Assembly: GCA_963750995.1 (NCBI GenBank)
Contig: CAVVST010000002.1
Location: 496,001 to 560,000 of the forward strand
Source of the DNA: CAVVST01 sp963750995
GTDB lineage: Bacteria > Acidobacteriota > Vicinamibacteria > Vicinamibacterales > UBA2999
Direction of reading: 5' to 3'
DNA: 64,000 bases
In this document: positions 36,302-45,094 of the stretch, piece by piece
How the letters are laid out: each line of letters starts with the position of its first letter
Position numbering within the stretch: position 1 is the first letter of the stretch
Notes under the pieces: generated by a model
Databases searched by the model: none
Told to the model about the DNA's origin: nothing
The model's input: the letters and a program-made list of their open reading frames with translations, nothing else
Program-made: the position numbers and the translations under genes

Positions 36302-36430
36302 CGGTGCGACGGTGAGGCGGTGCGGTGTGCGGTGGTGCGGGGTGCGAAGGCGCGGAGATGCAGAGGTGCGGTACGATTGCACCGCCACATCATCACCGCC
36401 GCACCGTCGCACCATCGCACCATCGCACCG
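36302..36430. repeat. GGTGCGG/CGCACC inverted word repeat in the aat-gluQ divergent gap
   Basis: The left part (36302-36372) is a chain of about eight GGTGCGG-type words. The right part (36380-36430) is a chain of CGCACC and ATCGCACC words, which are their complement. It could fold into one long imperfect hairpin. It occupies the whole space where both divergent promoters should be, and its last words run up to the gluQ start codon. Confidence 0.65.
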
Positions 36431-37314
36431 TGGAGACATCATCCCGTCCAGATCTTTCAGCACTGGCCTCGCGCCTTGGCGCGCCGCCGGTCACGCGTTA
36501 TGCGCCCTCACCGACAGGGTACCTGCACCTCGGCCATGTCGTGAATGCGATTTACGTGTGGGGCATCGCTCGCGCGCTGAAGGGGCGCGTGCTGCTGCGT
36601 GTCGAAGATCACGATCGCATTCGTAGCCGGCCGGCGTTCGAGGCGGCGCTCCTCGACGACCTTGACTGGCTCGGGTTCAGAGCGGACGCAGGGAGAACGC
36701 CGGTCGTCCGCCAGGGCGATCGCGACTCGAGCTACGCCGACGCGCTCGAGTATCTCCGGTCCGCCCACCATGTTTACGTCTGTAACTGCTCGCGCAAGGA
36801 TATTGGCGGCGAACGCTATCCGAACACGTGCCGTGCTCTTGGCCTGGAGAGTCGACCCGACCGCGGGTTGCGCGTAGCGATCGACCCGGGGCCAGAGGCC
36901 TTCGTGGACGCCCTGCTGGGCGAGCTGCGGCAGTCACCGGCGGACGACTGCGGCGACCTGCTGCTGCGCGACCGCGACGGTCACTGGACGTATCAGTTCG
37001 CCGTCACGGTGGACGATCTGCGCGAGGGGATTACGCTCGTGATTCGCGGTGCCGACCTGGTTTCGTCGACGGGACGCCAGATACGCCTCGCTCGCATGCT
37101 CGGCCGGACCACACCGCCGCTCTTTCTACATCATCCGCTCATCCTGAAGCCGTCTGGAGAAAAGCTGAGCAAGTCGAGCGGCGATACCGGGGTGCGCGAG
37201 CTTCGCGCGGCCGGAGTGAGCGCGGCCGAGGTCATCGGCCGCGCGGCGGCGGCGGCCGGCCTGCTGCCGGAGGCGCGACCGATCGACGCCGGCGACGTCC
37301 AAGCGCTGTTTTAG
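36430..37314 (+). CDS. gluQ: Glutamyl-Q tRNA(Asp) synthetase
   Basis: A 294-residue truncated class I synthetase. The HIGH-type motif is YAPSPTGYLHLGHVVNAIYV and the KMSKS-type motif KLSKSSGD. A Cys pair in VYVCNCSRKD and a later Cys in NTCRALG match the zinc site of GluQRS. The anticodon-binding half of GluRS is absent, as expected. It attaches glutamate to queuosine-34 in tRNA-Asp. The GTG at 36430 was chosen because upstream in-frame sequence is repeat-encoded (His/Arg-rich) and unlike the family. The stop shares bases with the stop of the convergent small gene (TTAG). Confidence 0.93.
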   Translation: METSSRPDLSALASRLGAPPVTRYAPSPTGYLHLGHVVNAIYVWGIARALKGRVLLRVEDHDRIRSRPAFEAALLDDLDWLGFRADAGRTPVVRQGDRDSSYADALEYLRSAHHVYVCNCSRKDIGGERYPNTCRALGLESRPDRGLRVAIDPGPEAFVDALLGELRQSPADDCGDLLLRDRDGHWTYQFAVTVDDLREGITLVIRGADLVSSTGRQIRLARMLGRTTPPLFLHHPLILKPSGEKLSKSSGDTGVRELRAAGVSAAEVIGRAAAAAGLLPEARPIDAGDVQALF

Positions 37315-37556
37315 CCCGCTGCGGCGCAGCGCACGTACTCACCGTCGCGCGCCTGCTCCAGGAAGCCGTCGCGCGTCAGACAGCTGAGCACCCACGACGA
37401 CACGATTTCAGACAGGCCGAACAGCATGCAGGCCTGGCGCAACGTGACACGCAGGCACGGCATCTCCTCGAACTCGCAGCGGACACGCCTCATCGTTTCG
37501 TGCCACTGATCGTCCGGGATTCTGAACGGGCTGCGAACCTTCCAGGTCTGAATCAT
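37311..37556 (-). CDS. Small helix-turn-helix-like protein
   Basis: About 81 residues: MIQTWKVRSPFRIPDDQWHE, TMRRVRCEFEEMPCLRVT, LRQACMLFGLSEIVSSWVLS, then CLTRDGFLEQARDGEYVRC. The last half reads as a helix-turn-helix followed by a short wing (threonine and aspartate-glycine turn), so a winged-helix DNA-binding role is likely. It has four Cys but no clear metal motif. A TTG seven codons upstream is an alternative start. Its stop codon overlaps the gluQ stop. It resembles in size and layout, but not clearly in sequence, the protein at 15011-15262. Confidence 0.55.
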   Translation of the reverse strand: MIQTWKVRSPFRIPDDQWHETMRRVRCEFEEMPCLRVTLRQACMLFGLSEIVSSWVLSCLTRDGFLEQARDGEYVRCAAAG

Positions 37557-37649
37557 CGGCTGGGCTTTTCCTTCCAACCGCCAGCCATTTCAAACCGCGT
37601 ACCTCTGAGGAACAGTCTATGCACTTGCGGACGCGGGGAGACCATAACC

Positions 37650-40600
37650 ATGAGCACGCGGAGGGTGGCGGCTTTCGCTGCCGTTATTGCATTGACAGTC
37701 GTGCCGCTGGCCAGTGCGCAGTATTTCGGGCAGAACAAGGTGCAGTACGAGAATTTCGACTTCAAAGTACTGACGACCGAGCATTTCGACATTTATTACT
37801 ACCCCGAGGAAGAGCGTGCGGTTCAGCTCGCCGCGCGCATGGCGGAGCGCTGGTATGGGCGCTTGTCGAAACTGATGGGCCATGAGCTCAGCGGGCGCCA
37901 GCCGCTCATCCTCTACGCCGCACATCCCCACTTCCAGCAGACGAACACGCTCTCCGGCGCCATCGGCGAGGGAACGGGCGGCGTCACCGAGATGTTCAAG
38001 CGCCGGATCGTCCTGCCCTTTGCCGGCGGCCTGGCCGAAACCGATCACGTGCTCGGTCACGAGCTGGTCCACGCCTTCCAGTTCGACATGGCGGCCGCGC
38101 GCGACTTCGAAGGCAACGTCGTCGGACCTGCCGTCTCCGCGCTGCCGCTCTGGTTCATCGAAGGCATGGCCGAATATCTGTCGCTCGGTCCGGTCGACGC
38201 GAACACCGCGATGTGGGTACGCGAAGCCGCCTCACGCGAGCAGATGCCCAGCGTCGACAAACTCGATGACCCTGACTTCTTTCCATATCGCTACGGGCAC
38301 GCGTTCTGGGCCTACGTCGCCGGCCGGTGGGGCGATGCGGCGGTCGCCGACATGCTCCGCGCCACCGGACCCCAGGGCGACATCGAGGCGGCGATGGAAT
38401 CCGTGCTCGGCCTCGACGAAGACACCTTCACCGCTGAATGGCACGAGGCGACGCGGCGGACCTACGCGCCGTTTTTCGAGACCGCGCGGAAACCGGACGC
38501 GTTCGCCAGGGCACTCATCAGCAGCCAGGGCACCGGCGGCGATCTGAACCTTGCGCCGGCGTTGAGCCCGGACGGCAAGCGGCTGGTCTTCCTCTCGGAA
38601 CGATCGCTCTTCTCAATCGACATGTACCTGGCCGACGCCGCAACCGGCCGCGTTATCCGGAAGATCGTCGAGACCTCCGGCGATCCGCACTTCGACAGCC
38701 TGCAGTTCCTGAGTTCAGCCGGCGACTGGGCCCCCGACAACCGCCGCTTCGTGTTCGCGGCGCTCTCCAAGGGGCAACCGGTTCTCACGATCGTCGACGT
38801 CGACAACGGCAAGCGGGAAGCCGAGCATGAATTCGACAACCTGGACGAGATTTACAACCCCGCGTGGTCGCCCGACGGCCGGACGATCGCGTTCTCGGCG
38901 CTCCACGGCGGCGTGCTGGATCTCTACCTCTTCAACCTGGAGGACAGAACGCTCAGGCAGCTGACCAACGACCCGTTCGCAGACCTCGACCCCGAGTGGT
39001 CGCCTGACGGGCGCGCACTGGCGTTTGTCACCGATCGTTTCTCGTCCGATGTGAACGTGCTCGAATTTGGCAACTACCGCATCGGGATGCTGGACGTGCA
39101 GCGGGCGGACATTCGCCCGCTGGCCGGCTTCGAGCAGGGACGCAACACCAACCCGGAGTTCTCCGCCGACGGCCGATCGCTCTACTTCGTGGCGACGCCA
39201 GACGGGATTCCGAACATCTATCGGGCGGCGATCACCGTCGGCCCTGGCGGCCCGGTGACCGCGGCGTCGCGGATTACCAACGTGATCTCCGGCGTCAGCG
39301 GCATCACGCCGCTCACACCGGCACTGTCAGTGGCTGCGGCCGCTCCGCAGATGGTATTCACGGTCTTCGAGGAAGATCACCACAACATCTACGCGACGGC
39401 CACGACGGCGCCTCCGCCGGGTGGCATGGTCGCCGATCGTGACGCGGCGGTGCTGCCGCCGTACAACCGCCGCACGGGTGAGGTGGCCACACTGCTCGCG
39501 ACGCCGTCCACGGGACTGCCGCCGCCCGCCACGTATCCGCAGATGGAATACAAGGCGAAGCTGGGCCTCGATCAGGTGGGCCAGCCCACCGTCGGCGTCG
39601 GTGCGGATCGCTTCGGCGCATACGCCGCCGGAGGACTTTCGTTCCTCTGGAGCGACATGCTCGGGAACCACGTGCTCGGGACGACGGTCCAGGTGACCAA
39701 CCGGTTGCAGGAAATCGGCGGCGCCGTGGGCTATCTGAATCGGACGTCGCGCTGGAACTGGGGCTTCGTCGGCGAGCAGACGCCGTACGTGACGGGCGGG
39801 TTCGCCCGTGGCATCACCACGATCAATGGCGGCGACGCGTTCGTCGAACAGGTGCACCGCATCACGCAAATCAACCGTGCCGCCAGCGGCGTCGTCCACT
39901 ACCCCTTCAGCCGCGCGCAGCGCGTGGAGTTCACCGCGGGGGCACGTCAGATCAGCTTCGACCAGGATCTCGAGACGCGGGTGTTCTCGTTGATCACCGG
40001 CAATCAGATTGACCGGACTGTCGAAGAACTGCCGCGCCCTGACAGCCTCATGCTCGGTGAAGCGGGAGCCGCGCTGGTCTACGACTCATCGCTGATGGGC
40101 GCTACCGGCCCGATCCTCGGCCAGCGATATCGCTTCGAATTGACGCAGGTCGCCGGCTCATTGTCGTACTCCGGCGCACTCGCCGACTTCCGGCGTTACT
40201 TCATGCCGGCGCGGCCCTTCACCATTGCGCTGCGCGGACTGCATTACGGCCGCTACGGCGCCGACGGCGAGGATCCCCGGCTGGCGCCGATGTACATCGG
40301 ATATCCCGGCCTGGTGCGCGGCTATGAGGTGAACTCGTTCGATGCCGCCGAATGCATCGTGAACGCGACGTCCTGCGTCGCCTTCGATCAGCTCGTCGGG
40401 TCGCGGATCGCCGTCGTCGGCGCGGAACTGCGTTTCCCGCTGTTCGGCGTGTTCAGCCGGCGTTCCTTCTACGGTCCGCTGCCGATCGAAGTCGCGTTCT
40501 TCGGCGACGCCGGCAAGGCGTGGTCGAAGGACGAATCAGTCTCGCTCGCCAGTCGCGACTGGGTGCGCAGCGTCGGCACCGCGCTCCGGTTCAACGCGTT

Positions 40601-40694
40601 TGGTTACGCGATTCTGGAACTGGATTACGTGAGACCACTGGATCGCCCGGGGCGCGGCTGGCTCTGGCAGTTCAACCTCACCCCGGGCTTCTGA
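37650..40694 (+). CDS. Fusion of HExxH peptidase-like domain, PD40 beta-propeller and Omp85-type barrel
   Basis: A 1014-residue exported protein with a signal peptide (about residues 1-23, ending ASAQ). Residues about 35-280 form a peptidase-MA-like domain with LGHELVHAFQFD and a following LWFIEGMAEYLSLG, giving HExxH plus a downstream Glu. Residues about 290-620 hold PD40/TolB-like propeller repeats (LSPDGKRLVFLSER, WSPDGRTIAFSALH, WSPDGRALAFVTD, FSADGRSLYFVATP). Residues about 660-1014 form an Omp85/BamA-like barrel ending LELDYVRPLDR...FNLTPGF with a terminal Phe. It is probably an outer-membrane protein holding a periplasmic protease/propeller. GGGGAG about 11 bases upstream supports the start. 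Confidence 0.85.
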   Translation: MSTRRVAAFAAVIALTVVPLASAQYFGQNKVQYENFDFKVLTTEHFDIYYYPEEERAVQLAARMAERWYGRLSKLMGHELSGRQPLILYAAHPHFQQTNTLSGAIGEGTGGVTEMFKRRIVLPFAGGLAETDHVLGHELVHAFQFDMAAARDFEGNVVGPAVSALPLWFIEGMAEYLSLGPVDANTAMWVREAASREQMPSVDKLDDPDFFPYRYGHAFWAYVAGRWGDAAVADMLRATGPQGDIEAAMESVLGLDEDTFTAEWHEATRRTYAPFFETARKPDAFARALISSQGTGGDLNLAPALSPDGKRLVFLSERSLFSIDMYLADAATGRVIRKIVETSGDPHFDSLQFLSSAGDWAPDNRRFVFAALSKGQPVLTIVDVDNGKREAEHEFDNLDEIYNPAWSPDGRTIAFSALHGGVLDLYLFNLEDRTLRQLTNDPFADLDPEWSPDGRALAFVTDRFSSDVNVLEFGNYRIGMLDVQRADIRPLAGFEQGRNTNPEFSADGRSLYFVATPDGIPNIYRAAITVGPGGPVTAASRITNVISGVSGITPLTPALSVAAAAPQMVFTVFEEDHHNIYATATTAPPPGGMVADRDAAVLPPYNRRTGEVATLLATPSTGLPPPATYPQMEYKAKLGLDQVGQPTVGVGADRFGAYAAGGLSFLWSDMLGNHVLGTTVQVTNRLQEIGGAVGYLNRTSRWNWGFVGEQTPYVTGGFARGITTINGGDAFVEQVHRITQINRAASGVVHYPFSRAQRVEFTAGARQISFDQDLETRVFSLITGNQIDRTVEELPRPDSLMLGEAGAALVYDSSLMGATGPILGQRYRFELTQVAGSLSYSGALADFRRYFMPARPFTIALRGLHYGRYGADGEDPRLAPMYIGYPGLVRGYEVNSFDAAECIVNATSCVAFDQLVGSRIAVVGAELRFPLFGVFSRRSFYGPLPIEVAFFGDAGKAWSKDESVSLASRDWVRSVGTALRFNAFGYAILELDYVRPLDRPGRGWLWQFNLTPGF

Positions 40695-40696
40695 TC

Positions 40697-40708
40697 AACC
40701 ACGTGGTT
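40697..40708. terminator. Short perfect palindrome between convergent stops
   Basis: AACCACGTGGTT lies in the 12-base gap between the fusion-protein stop and the BON-protein stop. It may be a weak terminator or chance; there is no T-run. Confidence 0.25.
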
Positions 40709-41372
40709 AACGGGCTCTCCCGACGGTGATGCGATCGATCACCTGGACGACGCCGTCGGTATCCCGGGCAATGGAAATCACCCGCTGCTTGGCGGCAGCC
40801 GTCGGGGCGACGCCGTCGAGCAGCACCACGCCATCCTTGGCGGTCACGGCAATCGTTACGGTCTGGAGCGACGCGTCGTCGCTGAAGCGCGACTGCACCA
40901 CCGCGGTCAGCGCTTCGTCGTCTGCGCTGGATGGTGCCGGTGCGTCGCTGGACGCCGCTGGGTCCGCGGTATCCGCCGGGGCGGGTGAATCGATCGCGGC
41001 ATTGACCGTCAACGCATCCTCCACGCGCTCGACCCCTTCCGTCGTGCGCGCGAGGATGAGCGCCTGCGCGCGTTCGTTGTCGCTGGCGACATCACCGCGC
41101 AGCGTGACGATCCCGCGCTGCGTGTCCACGTCGATGCGCCGCGCCTTGATGCCCGGATCGAGAAAAAACTTTGCCTGGATCCGGCTGGTCACACTCGCAT
41201 CGTCGAGCACACTGCCCGCGGGCAGCGTCCCCGAGGTCGCCACCGCGGTGTCGCCCCCCGGGGCCGTGGAGCGCGAATCTGGTGCATCCTTGTCCGAATA
41301 GGCGTAATTGCACGCCGCGATCGGGACCACGGCGGCGAGCACGGCGGCCGTAAAGAGCTCAGATCTCTGCAT
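40707..41372 (-). CDS. BON-domain lipoprotein
   Basis: A 221-residue protein with a lipoprotein signal: AAVLAAVVPIAACNYAYSD, with the Cys at about residue 21 preceded by Ala-Ala, so it should be lipidated. Two BON domains follow, at about residues 50-115 (LDDASVTSRIQAKFFLDPGI, GIVTLRGDVASDNERAQA) and 145-221 (SADDEALTAVVQSRFSDDAS, DGVVLLDGVAPTAAAKQR), joined by an Ala/Pro/Asp/Ser-rich linker. BON domains bind phospholipid and appear in periplasmic proteins such as OsmY and DolP that protect the envelope. The ATG at 41372 was chosen at the lipoprotein signal. Confidence 0.87.
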   Translation of the reverse strand: MQRSELFTAAVLAAVVPIAACNYAYSDKDAPDSRSTAPGGDTAVATSGTLPAGSVLDDASVTSRIQAKFFLDPGIKARRIDVDTQRGIVTLRGDVASDNERAQALILARTTEGVERVEDALTVNAAIDSPAPADTADPAASSDAPAPSSADDEALTAVVQSRFSDDASLQTVTIAVTAKDGVVLLDGVAPTAAAKQRVISIARDTDGVVQVIDRITVGRAR

Positions 41373-41441
41373 AAACACTCCCTGGCTCCCATCGACCAAG
41401 CAAAAGGAACGCCCGCCGCGTCTCGATTACCATTACGGTTG

Positions 41442-42557
41442 ATGAGCTCGACTCGGTCCGCCCTGGCAGCCACTATCGCAGCGGCGCTGCTGAGCACAGC
41501 AGGCCTTTACGGCTCACCTCAACTGCCCGGGACCCGTGCGTACGCCGAAAGCCGTAAAGGATGGGATGCGGTTCGCGACGGTCGCAACAGCGAGGCGGCT
41601 GCGGCCTTCGCCGCGGCGCTCGACGCCGAACCACGCGATCCGGCGCTGCATCTCGGGGCCGGGCTCGCGGCGCACCTCCTCGGCCAGCCGACGATGGCGC
41701 AGCACGCACTCGAACGGGCGCTCGAGCTGGCGCCCTCGCTCACGCCCGCGTCGCTGCTCCTAGGCGACATCCTCTACCGCGGCAGTGACATCGCCGGGGC
41801 GATCCGGGTCTACGAGGCCGCCCGGCAGTACGCGCCAAACGACAAGACACTTATCGACCGGCTCGAGTCGCTCCGCCGGGAAGCTGCTGTGCACAGCGAC
41901 TTCATGGCGTCGCACGGGGCGCATTTCACGGTGCTCTTCGAAGGACCTGCCGATGCCACCGTCGCGAGCCACGCGATCAACATGCTCGAAGCGGCGTACT
42001 GGCGCGTCAGCACGGCGCTGGCGATCTATCCCGAGCGGACGATTACCGTGGTCCTCTATACCCAGGAGCAGTTCCGGGACATCACCCGGTCACCGCAGTG
42101 GGCGGCGGCGGCGTACGATGGGCGTATCCGGCTGCCGATCCGCGGCGCCGATGCCGACCTGCGCGAGCTCGAACGGGTCATCACGCACGAATTCACCCAT
42201 GCGCTCGTCCAAAGTGTCGCCCCCCGGGTGGTGCCGCTGTGGCTCCACGAAGGCCTGGCGGTGATGTTTGAGCCCGACGGCGCGGCCTGGAGCCAGGACC
42301 AGCTGGCAAAAGAGCCGGTCCGGCTTCCCCTGAAGCGGCTTGCTGGAAGCTTCGAGAGCCTGTCGGGGGCCAACGCCCGGCTGGCCTATGCCCAGAGCGC
42401 GGCCATCGTTCGGGCCCTCTTCGACGCCGGCGGCCCCCTGGCCATCGGCGCGCTGCTGCAGGATCTGGCCCGCGGCGAGTCCTTTGCGACCGCCTTCGAG
42501 CAGCGCTTCTTTCAGACTTATGACGCCTTCATCACAAACCTTGACGCGTCCCATTGA
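41442..42557 (+). CDS. TPR protein with peptidase-MA-like (HEFTH) domain
   Basis: A 371-residue exported protein. After a signal peptide (to about residue 26) come two or three TPR-like repeats (GWDAVRDGRNSEAAAAFAAA, ALERALELAPSLTPASLLLG, IRVYEAARQYAPNDKTL). The C-terminal domain carries VITHEFTHALVQSVAPR and, 20 residues on, WLHEGLAVMFE, the HExxH and Glu of peptidase-MA-like zinc proteins (PF13485 type). It is probably a periplasmic metallopeptidase recruited by TPR contacts; substrate unknown. It is the third HExxH-type protein in the window along with those encoded at 3550-4128 and 37650-40694. Confidence 0.85.
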   Translation: MSSTRSALAATIAAALLSTAGLYGSPQLPGTRAYAESRKGWDAVRDGRNSEAAAAFAAALDAEPRDPALHLGAGLAAHLLGQPTMAQHALERALELAPSLTPASLLLGDILYRGSDIAGAIRVYEAARQYAPNDKTLIDRLESLRREAAVHSDFMASHGAHFTVLFEGPADATVASHAINMLEAAYWRVSTALAIYPERTITVVLYTQEQFRDITRSPQWAAAAYDGRIRLPIRGADADLRELERVITHEFTHALVQSVAPRVVPLWLHEGLAVMFEPDGAAWSQDQLAKEPVRLPLKRLAGSFESLSGANARLAYAQSAAIVRALFDAGGPLAIGALLQDLARGESFATAFEQRFFQTYDAFITNLDASH

Positions 42558-42594
42558 CCTTCTGAGATAGAATCAAGGCCTTCACGAGGGAACC

Positions 42595-43266
42595 TTGGCA
42601 GTCCGTCTGTTCATCGGGAACCTGCCGTACGGCGCAACTGAGGCGGATCTTCGAGCCCATTTCGCGCCCGTCGCGGCACCATCCCACGTCGTCATGCCAG
42701 TGGATCGGGAGACGGGGCGTCCGCGGGGGTTTGCCTTTGTCGAGTTCGCCGATCGCACGGCCGCCGACGAGGTGATCCGCAAATTCGACGCGCAGCCGTT
42801 CCAGGGGCGCAACCTCGCGGTGAGCGAGGCGCGCGCGCGCGAGGATCGGCCGCCGGGGCCGCGTCCTCCGAGCGGCGGCTTCAGCGGCCCACGGCCCGGG
42901 GGTTTCAGCGGCCCACGTCCCGGCGGCTTTGGCGGCGGCGGGTTCACGCCGCGGCCGCCTGGCGGAGGCTTTCCGCCTGGACCCGGCGGGCGCGATCGCT
43001 CCGCGAACTTCGGCCCACCCGCGCCTCCCAAGCGGCTGCGCGGTGCGAAGAAGAGCTCGCAGCAGGAACACAAGCCGCGCGGTCCGATCAAGGAAAAAGG
43101 CGGCGGCCGGATCTACGCGGTGGACGACCTCGAGGACGATACGTCGATCGACATCGACAACGTCGCCACCCGGGCACCTGAGGACGAGGCCGCCGAACCG
43201 GCCACCCAGGACGACGCCGCCGATCTGGCTGCCCCGGACGACGAGACCGACGACGACCAGAATTAG
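42595..43266 (+). CDS. RRM RNA-binding protein with Gly/Pro/Arg-rich tail
   Basis: A 223-residue protein starting at TTG, preceded by ACGAGGGA. Residues 1-80 form a bacterial RNA-recognition motif with RNP2 RLFIGNLPY and RNP1 RGFAFVEF. Residues about 90-145 are a low-complexity Gly/Pro/Phe/Arg tail with repeated GGFSGPRPGGF units, followed by a Lys-rich patch (KRLRGAKKSSQQ) and an acidic C-terminus (EDEAAEPATQDDAADLAAPD). Bacterial RRM proteins of this kind are cold- or stress-linked RNA chaperones; the sticky tail suggests condensate-like behaviour, which is inference. A TAGAAT box at about 42568 may be the promoter. It abuts the next gene with no gap. Confidence 0.9.
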   Translation: MAVRLFIGNLPYGATEADLRAHFAPVAAPSHVVMPVDRETGRPRGFAFVEFADRTAADEVIRKFDAQPFQGRNLAVSEARAREDRPPGPRPPSGGFSGPRPGGFSGPRPGGFGGGGFTPRPPGGGFPPGPGGRDRSANFGPPAPPKRLRGAKKSSQQEHKPRGPIKEKGGGRIYAVDDLEDDTSIDIDNVATRAPEDEAAEPATQDDAADLAAPDDETDDDQN

Positions 43267-44241
43267 GTGAGCCGCTCGGTTCCGCAAGTCGTCTCGGTGG
43301 CGGCGGCCGCCATCGGCGTCCTGCTCTTCGCCCTCACGCTTTACTACATCGACCTCGACGAGACGATCGCCAGCGCGCGCCAGCTCGGTCTCGCCTTCCC
43401 GTTAATCCTCATCCCGGGCACATGCTGGCACCTGCTCCGCACCTGGGGCTGGGCGGTGGCTTTCCCGGACGGATCGCGACCTGCGTTCACCAGGCTCTTT
43501 CGGGTCCGGCTCGCGGCAGACGCGATTGCGTTCTTTACCGTTCGCGGTATCGCGGGAGAGCCTCTCAAGGTCCTGCTGCTCTACGACCGGGTCGCTCCGG
43601 AAGTGACGACGGCCGCCGTGGCGCTGGAGCGGCTCGCCTTCGCCGTCATCGGCATCGTCATCGCCGCCTTCATCTCGGTCGCGGCGCTCACGCGGCTCTC
43701 ACTGCCGCGGGCGTGGGACACGCTCTTCACACTGCTGATTGTCGGGGCGGTCATTGCGCTGACCGGCGCAATCCTGGTCGCGCGGCGTCGATCGGGCGAC
43801 TACCTGGGCCGCCTGGTTGAGCGCCTTGACCACCGCCACCGTCTTGGCGGTTCGCGCGTCGTCCGGTTCATTCTCGACGTCGAGGATGTGCTGCTGCAGC
43901 TGGTGCGCGGGGATCGGCGCCGGCTCGTGACGCTGACGGTACTCGCGGCCGTCTGTTACGCTCTGATGGCGATCGAGGTCTGGCTCGTGCTGTGGGCAGT
44001 CGGCGAGCCGAGCAGCGTCATCCAGGCGCTGACGGTGGAAACGTTTGCCCGGCTTGCGAGCGTCGCGTCGGCCGCCATTCCCGGGAACATCGGCGCCCTC
44101 GAAGCCTCGAACGCCGCCGTCGTCGCCGCGCTCGGACTGGCGGGAGGAGGCGCGCTGGCGCTGGCGCGGCGGATTCGCGCGCTACTGTGGGCGGCTGCGG
44201 GACTCGCCCTGTACCCGCGCGTCCGGGAACGGCGTCAGTGA
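43267..44241 (+). CDS. Flippase-like (LPG-synthase-TM family) membrane protein
   Basis: A 324-residue integral membrane protein of the UPF0104/lysylphosphatidylglycerol-synthase transmembrane family. About eight hydrophobic segments are visible, starting VVSVAAAAIGVLLFALTLYY. Family-style blocks include FRVRLAADAIAFFTVRGIAGEPLK and, near the end, IPGNIGALEASNAAVVAALG. Only the transmembrane half is present, as in hopanoid- or lipid-linked flippase relatives. The GTG directly follows the RRM stop, so it is co-translated. Its last 60 bases overlap the end of the convergent gene at 44182. Confidence 0.87.
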   Translation: MSRSVPQVVSVAAAAIGVLLFALTLYYIDLDETIASARQLGLAFPLILIPGTCWHLLRTWGWAVAFPDGSRPAFTRLFRVRLAADAIAFFTVRGIAGEPLKVLLLYDRVAPEVTTAAVALERLAFAVIGIVIAAFISVAALTRLSLPRAWDTLFTLLIVGAVIALTGAILVARRRSGDYLGRLVERLDHRHRLGGSRVVRFILDVEDVLLQLVRGDRRRLVTLTVLAAVCYALMAIEVWLVLWAVGEPSSVIQALTVETFARLASVASAAIPGNIGALEASNAAVVAALGLAGGGALALARRIRALLWAAAGLALYPRVRERRQ

Positions 44242-45094
44242 GTCGCCTTCGAGCCGCCGGTAGTCGAACCAGTCCGCCTTGAAGTCGATCACCAGCGGCC
44301 GGAACACGGCCGCCCGGCCCCGTCCTTTGAGCGTCAACTGCGTCGGCAACCAGAGGTCGCGATCGATCCGGCGGCGCGTCGCGGTCGCGACCGTTCCCTC
44401 ACCGAGCCTGGCGATCAACCCGTAGCCGAAGGAGATGTCCTCAATCGCCTTCGCCTCCAGCCGCATCACCTCCATGGCGGCTTCGTCGATCCACACCGTG
44501 CCGCCGAACTTCTGCGCAATGCGACCCTGGCGGGTCTCCGGCATCGCGTCAGGCCTGGGGGTGAAGGTGACGACGATCGCCGAAACGCCGTCGTGCATCG
44601 CGCGACCCTGAATCTTGAACTGCAGCGCGTTGACCACGTCGGCAATGCGACGCTGGCCGCGCGCGGCGGCGCGCTCCGCTTCACGATCCCGCCGCCGTTT
44701 CTCGTCCGGCTCCTCCATCGCCAGCCGGCGCAGGACCTCGGCTGCCCGTTGCTGGTATTCGCGGTCCTGCTCCGCCAATTGCTGGCGGCGTGAGCGCCAC
44801 GCCGTTGCGTTCGAGGACCCGGCGATATGTGAGCGCCGCCGTTGCCGATGGATAGACGTCCGCCACCGTCGAGCCTCCGGTTCCGAGTTTGCCGAAGGGA
44901 TTGGTGTGGATGTCGGTGCGGCGTTCGCGGAACGCGTACTGATAATCGATCCGCTCGGCGCGAATCAGGTTCTCCTGCACGGCCTTGAACAATGCGTCCT
45001 GCGACGGCAGCGGCCGCGATTCCTGCGCCCGCAACACCACGCCGGCGGCGACTGCCGCCAGTATCAGCACGGCCGCCCGCACGGCGGGGGTCAT
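44182..45094 (-). CDS. Exported hypothetical protein, one frameshift
   Basis: About 303 residues read through a frameshift. A signal peptide (VRAAVLILAAVAAGVVLRAQ) is followed by a helical segment rich in charged residues (LFKAVQENLIRAERIDYQYA, YQQRAAEVLRRLAMEEPDEK). A beta-rich C-terminal domain follows (AIVVTFTPRPDAMPETRQGR, KFGGTVWIDEAAMEVMRLEA, LWLPTQLTLKGRG, IDFKADWFDYRRLEGDS). The beta part resembles LolA-like or outer-membrane lipoprotein-sorting folds, which is inference. One extra C near 44787 breaks the frame between LTPP and QLAEQDREY. The ATG overlaps the aminotransferase stop (ATGA). Confidence 0.7.

Noticed and set aside
36302..36430. An N-terminal extension of gluQ upstream of 36430.
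   Set aside because: The frame is open but encodes only repeat-derived His/Arg/Gly residues, and the family starts just before the HIGH motif.
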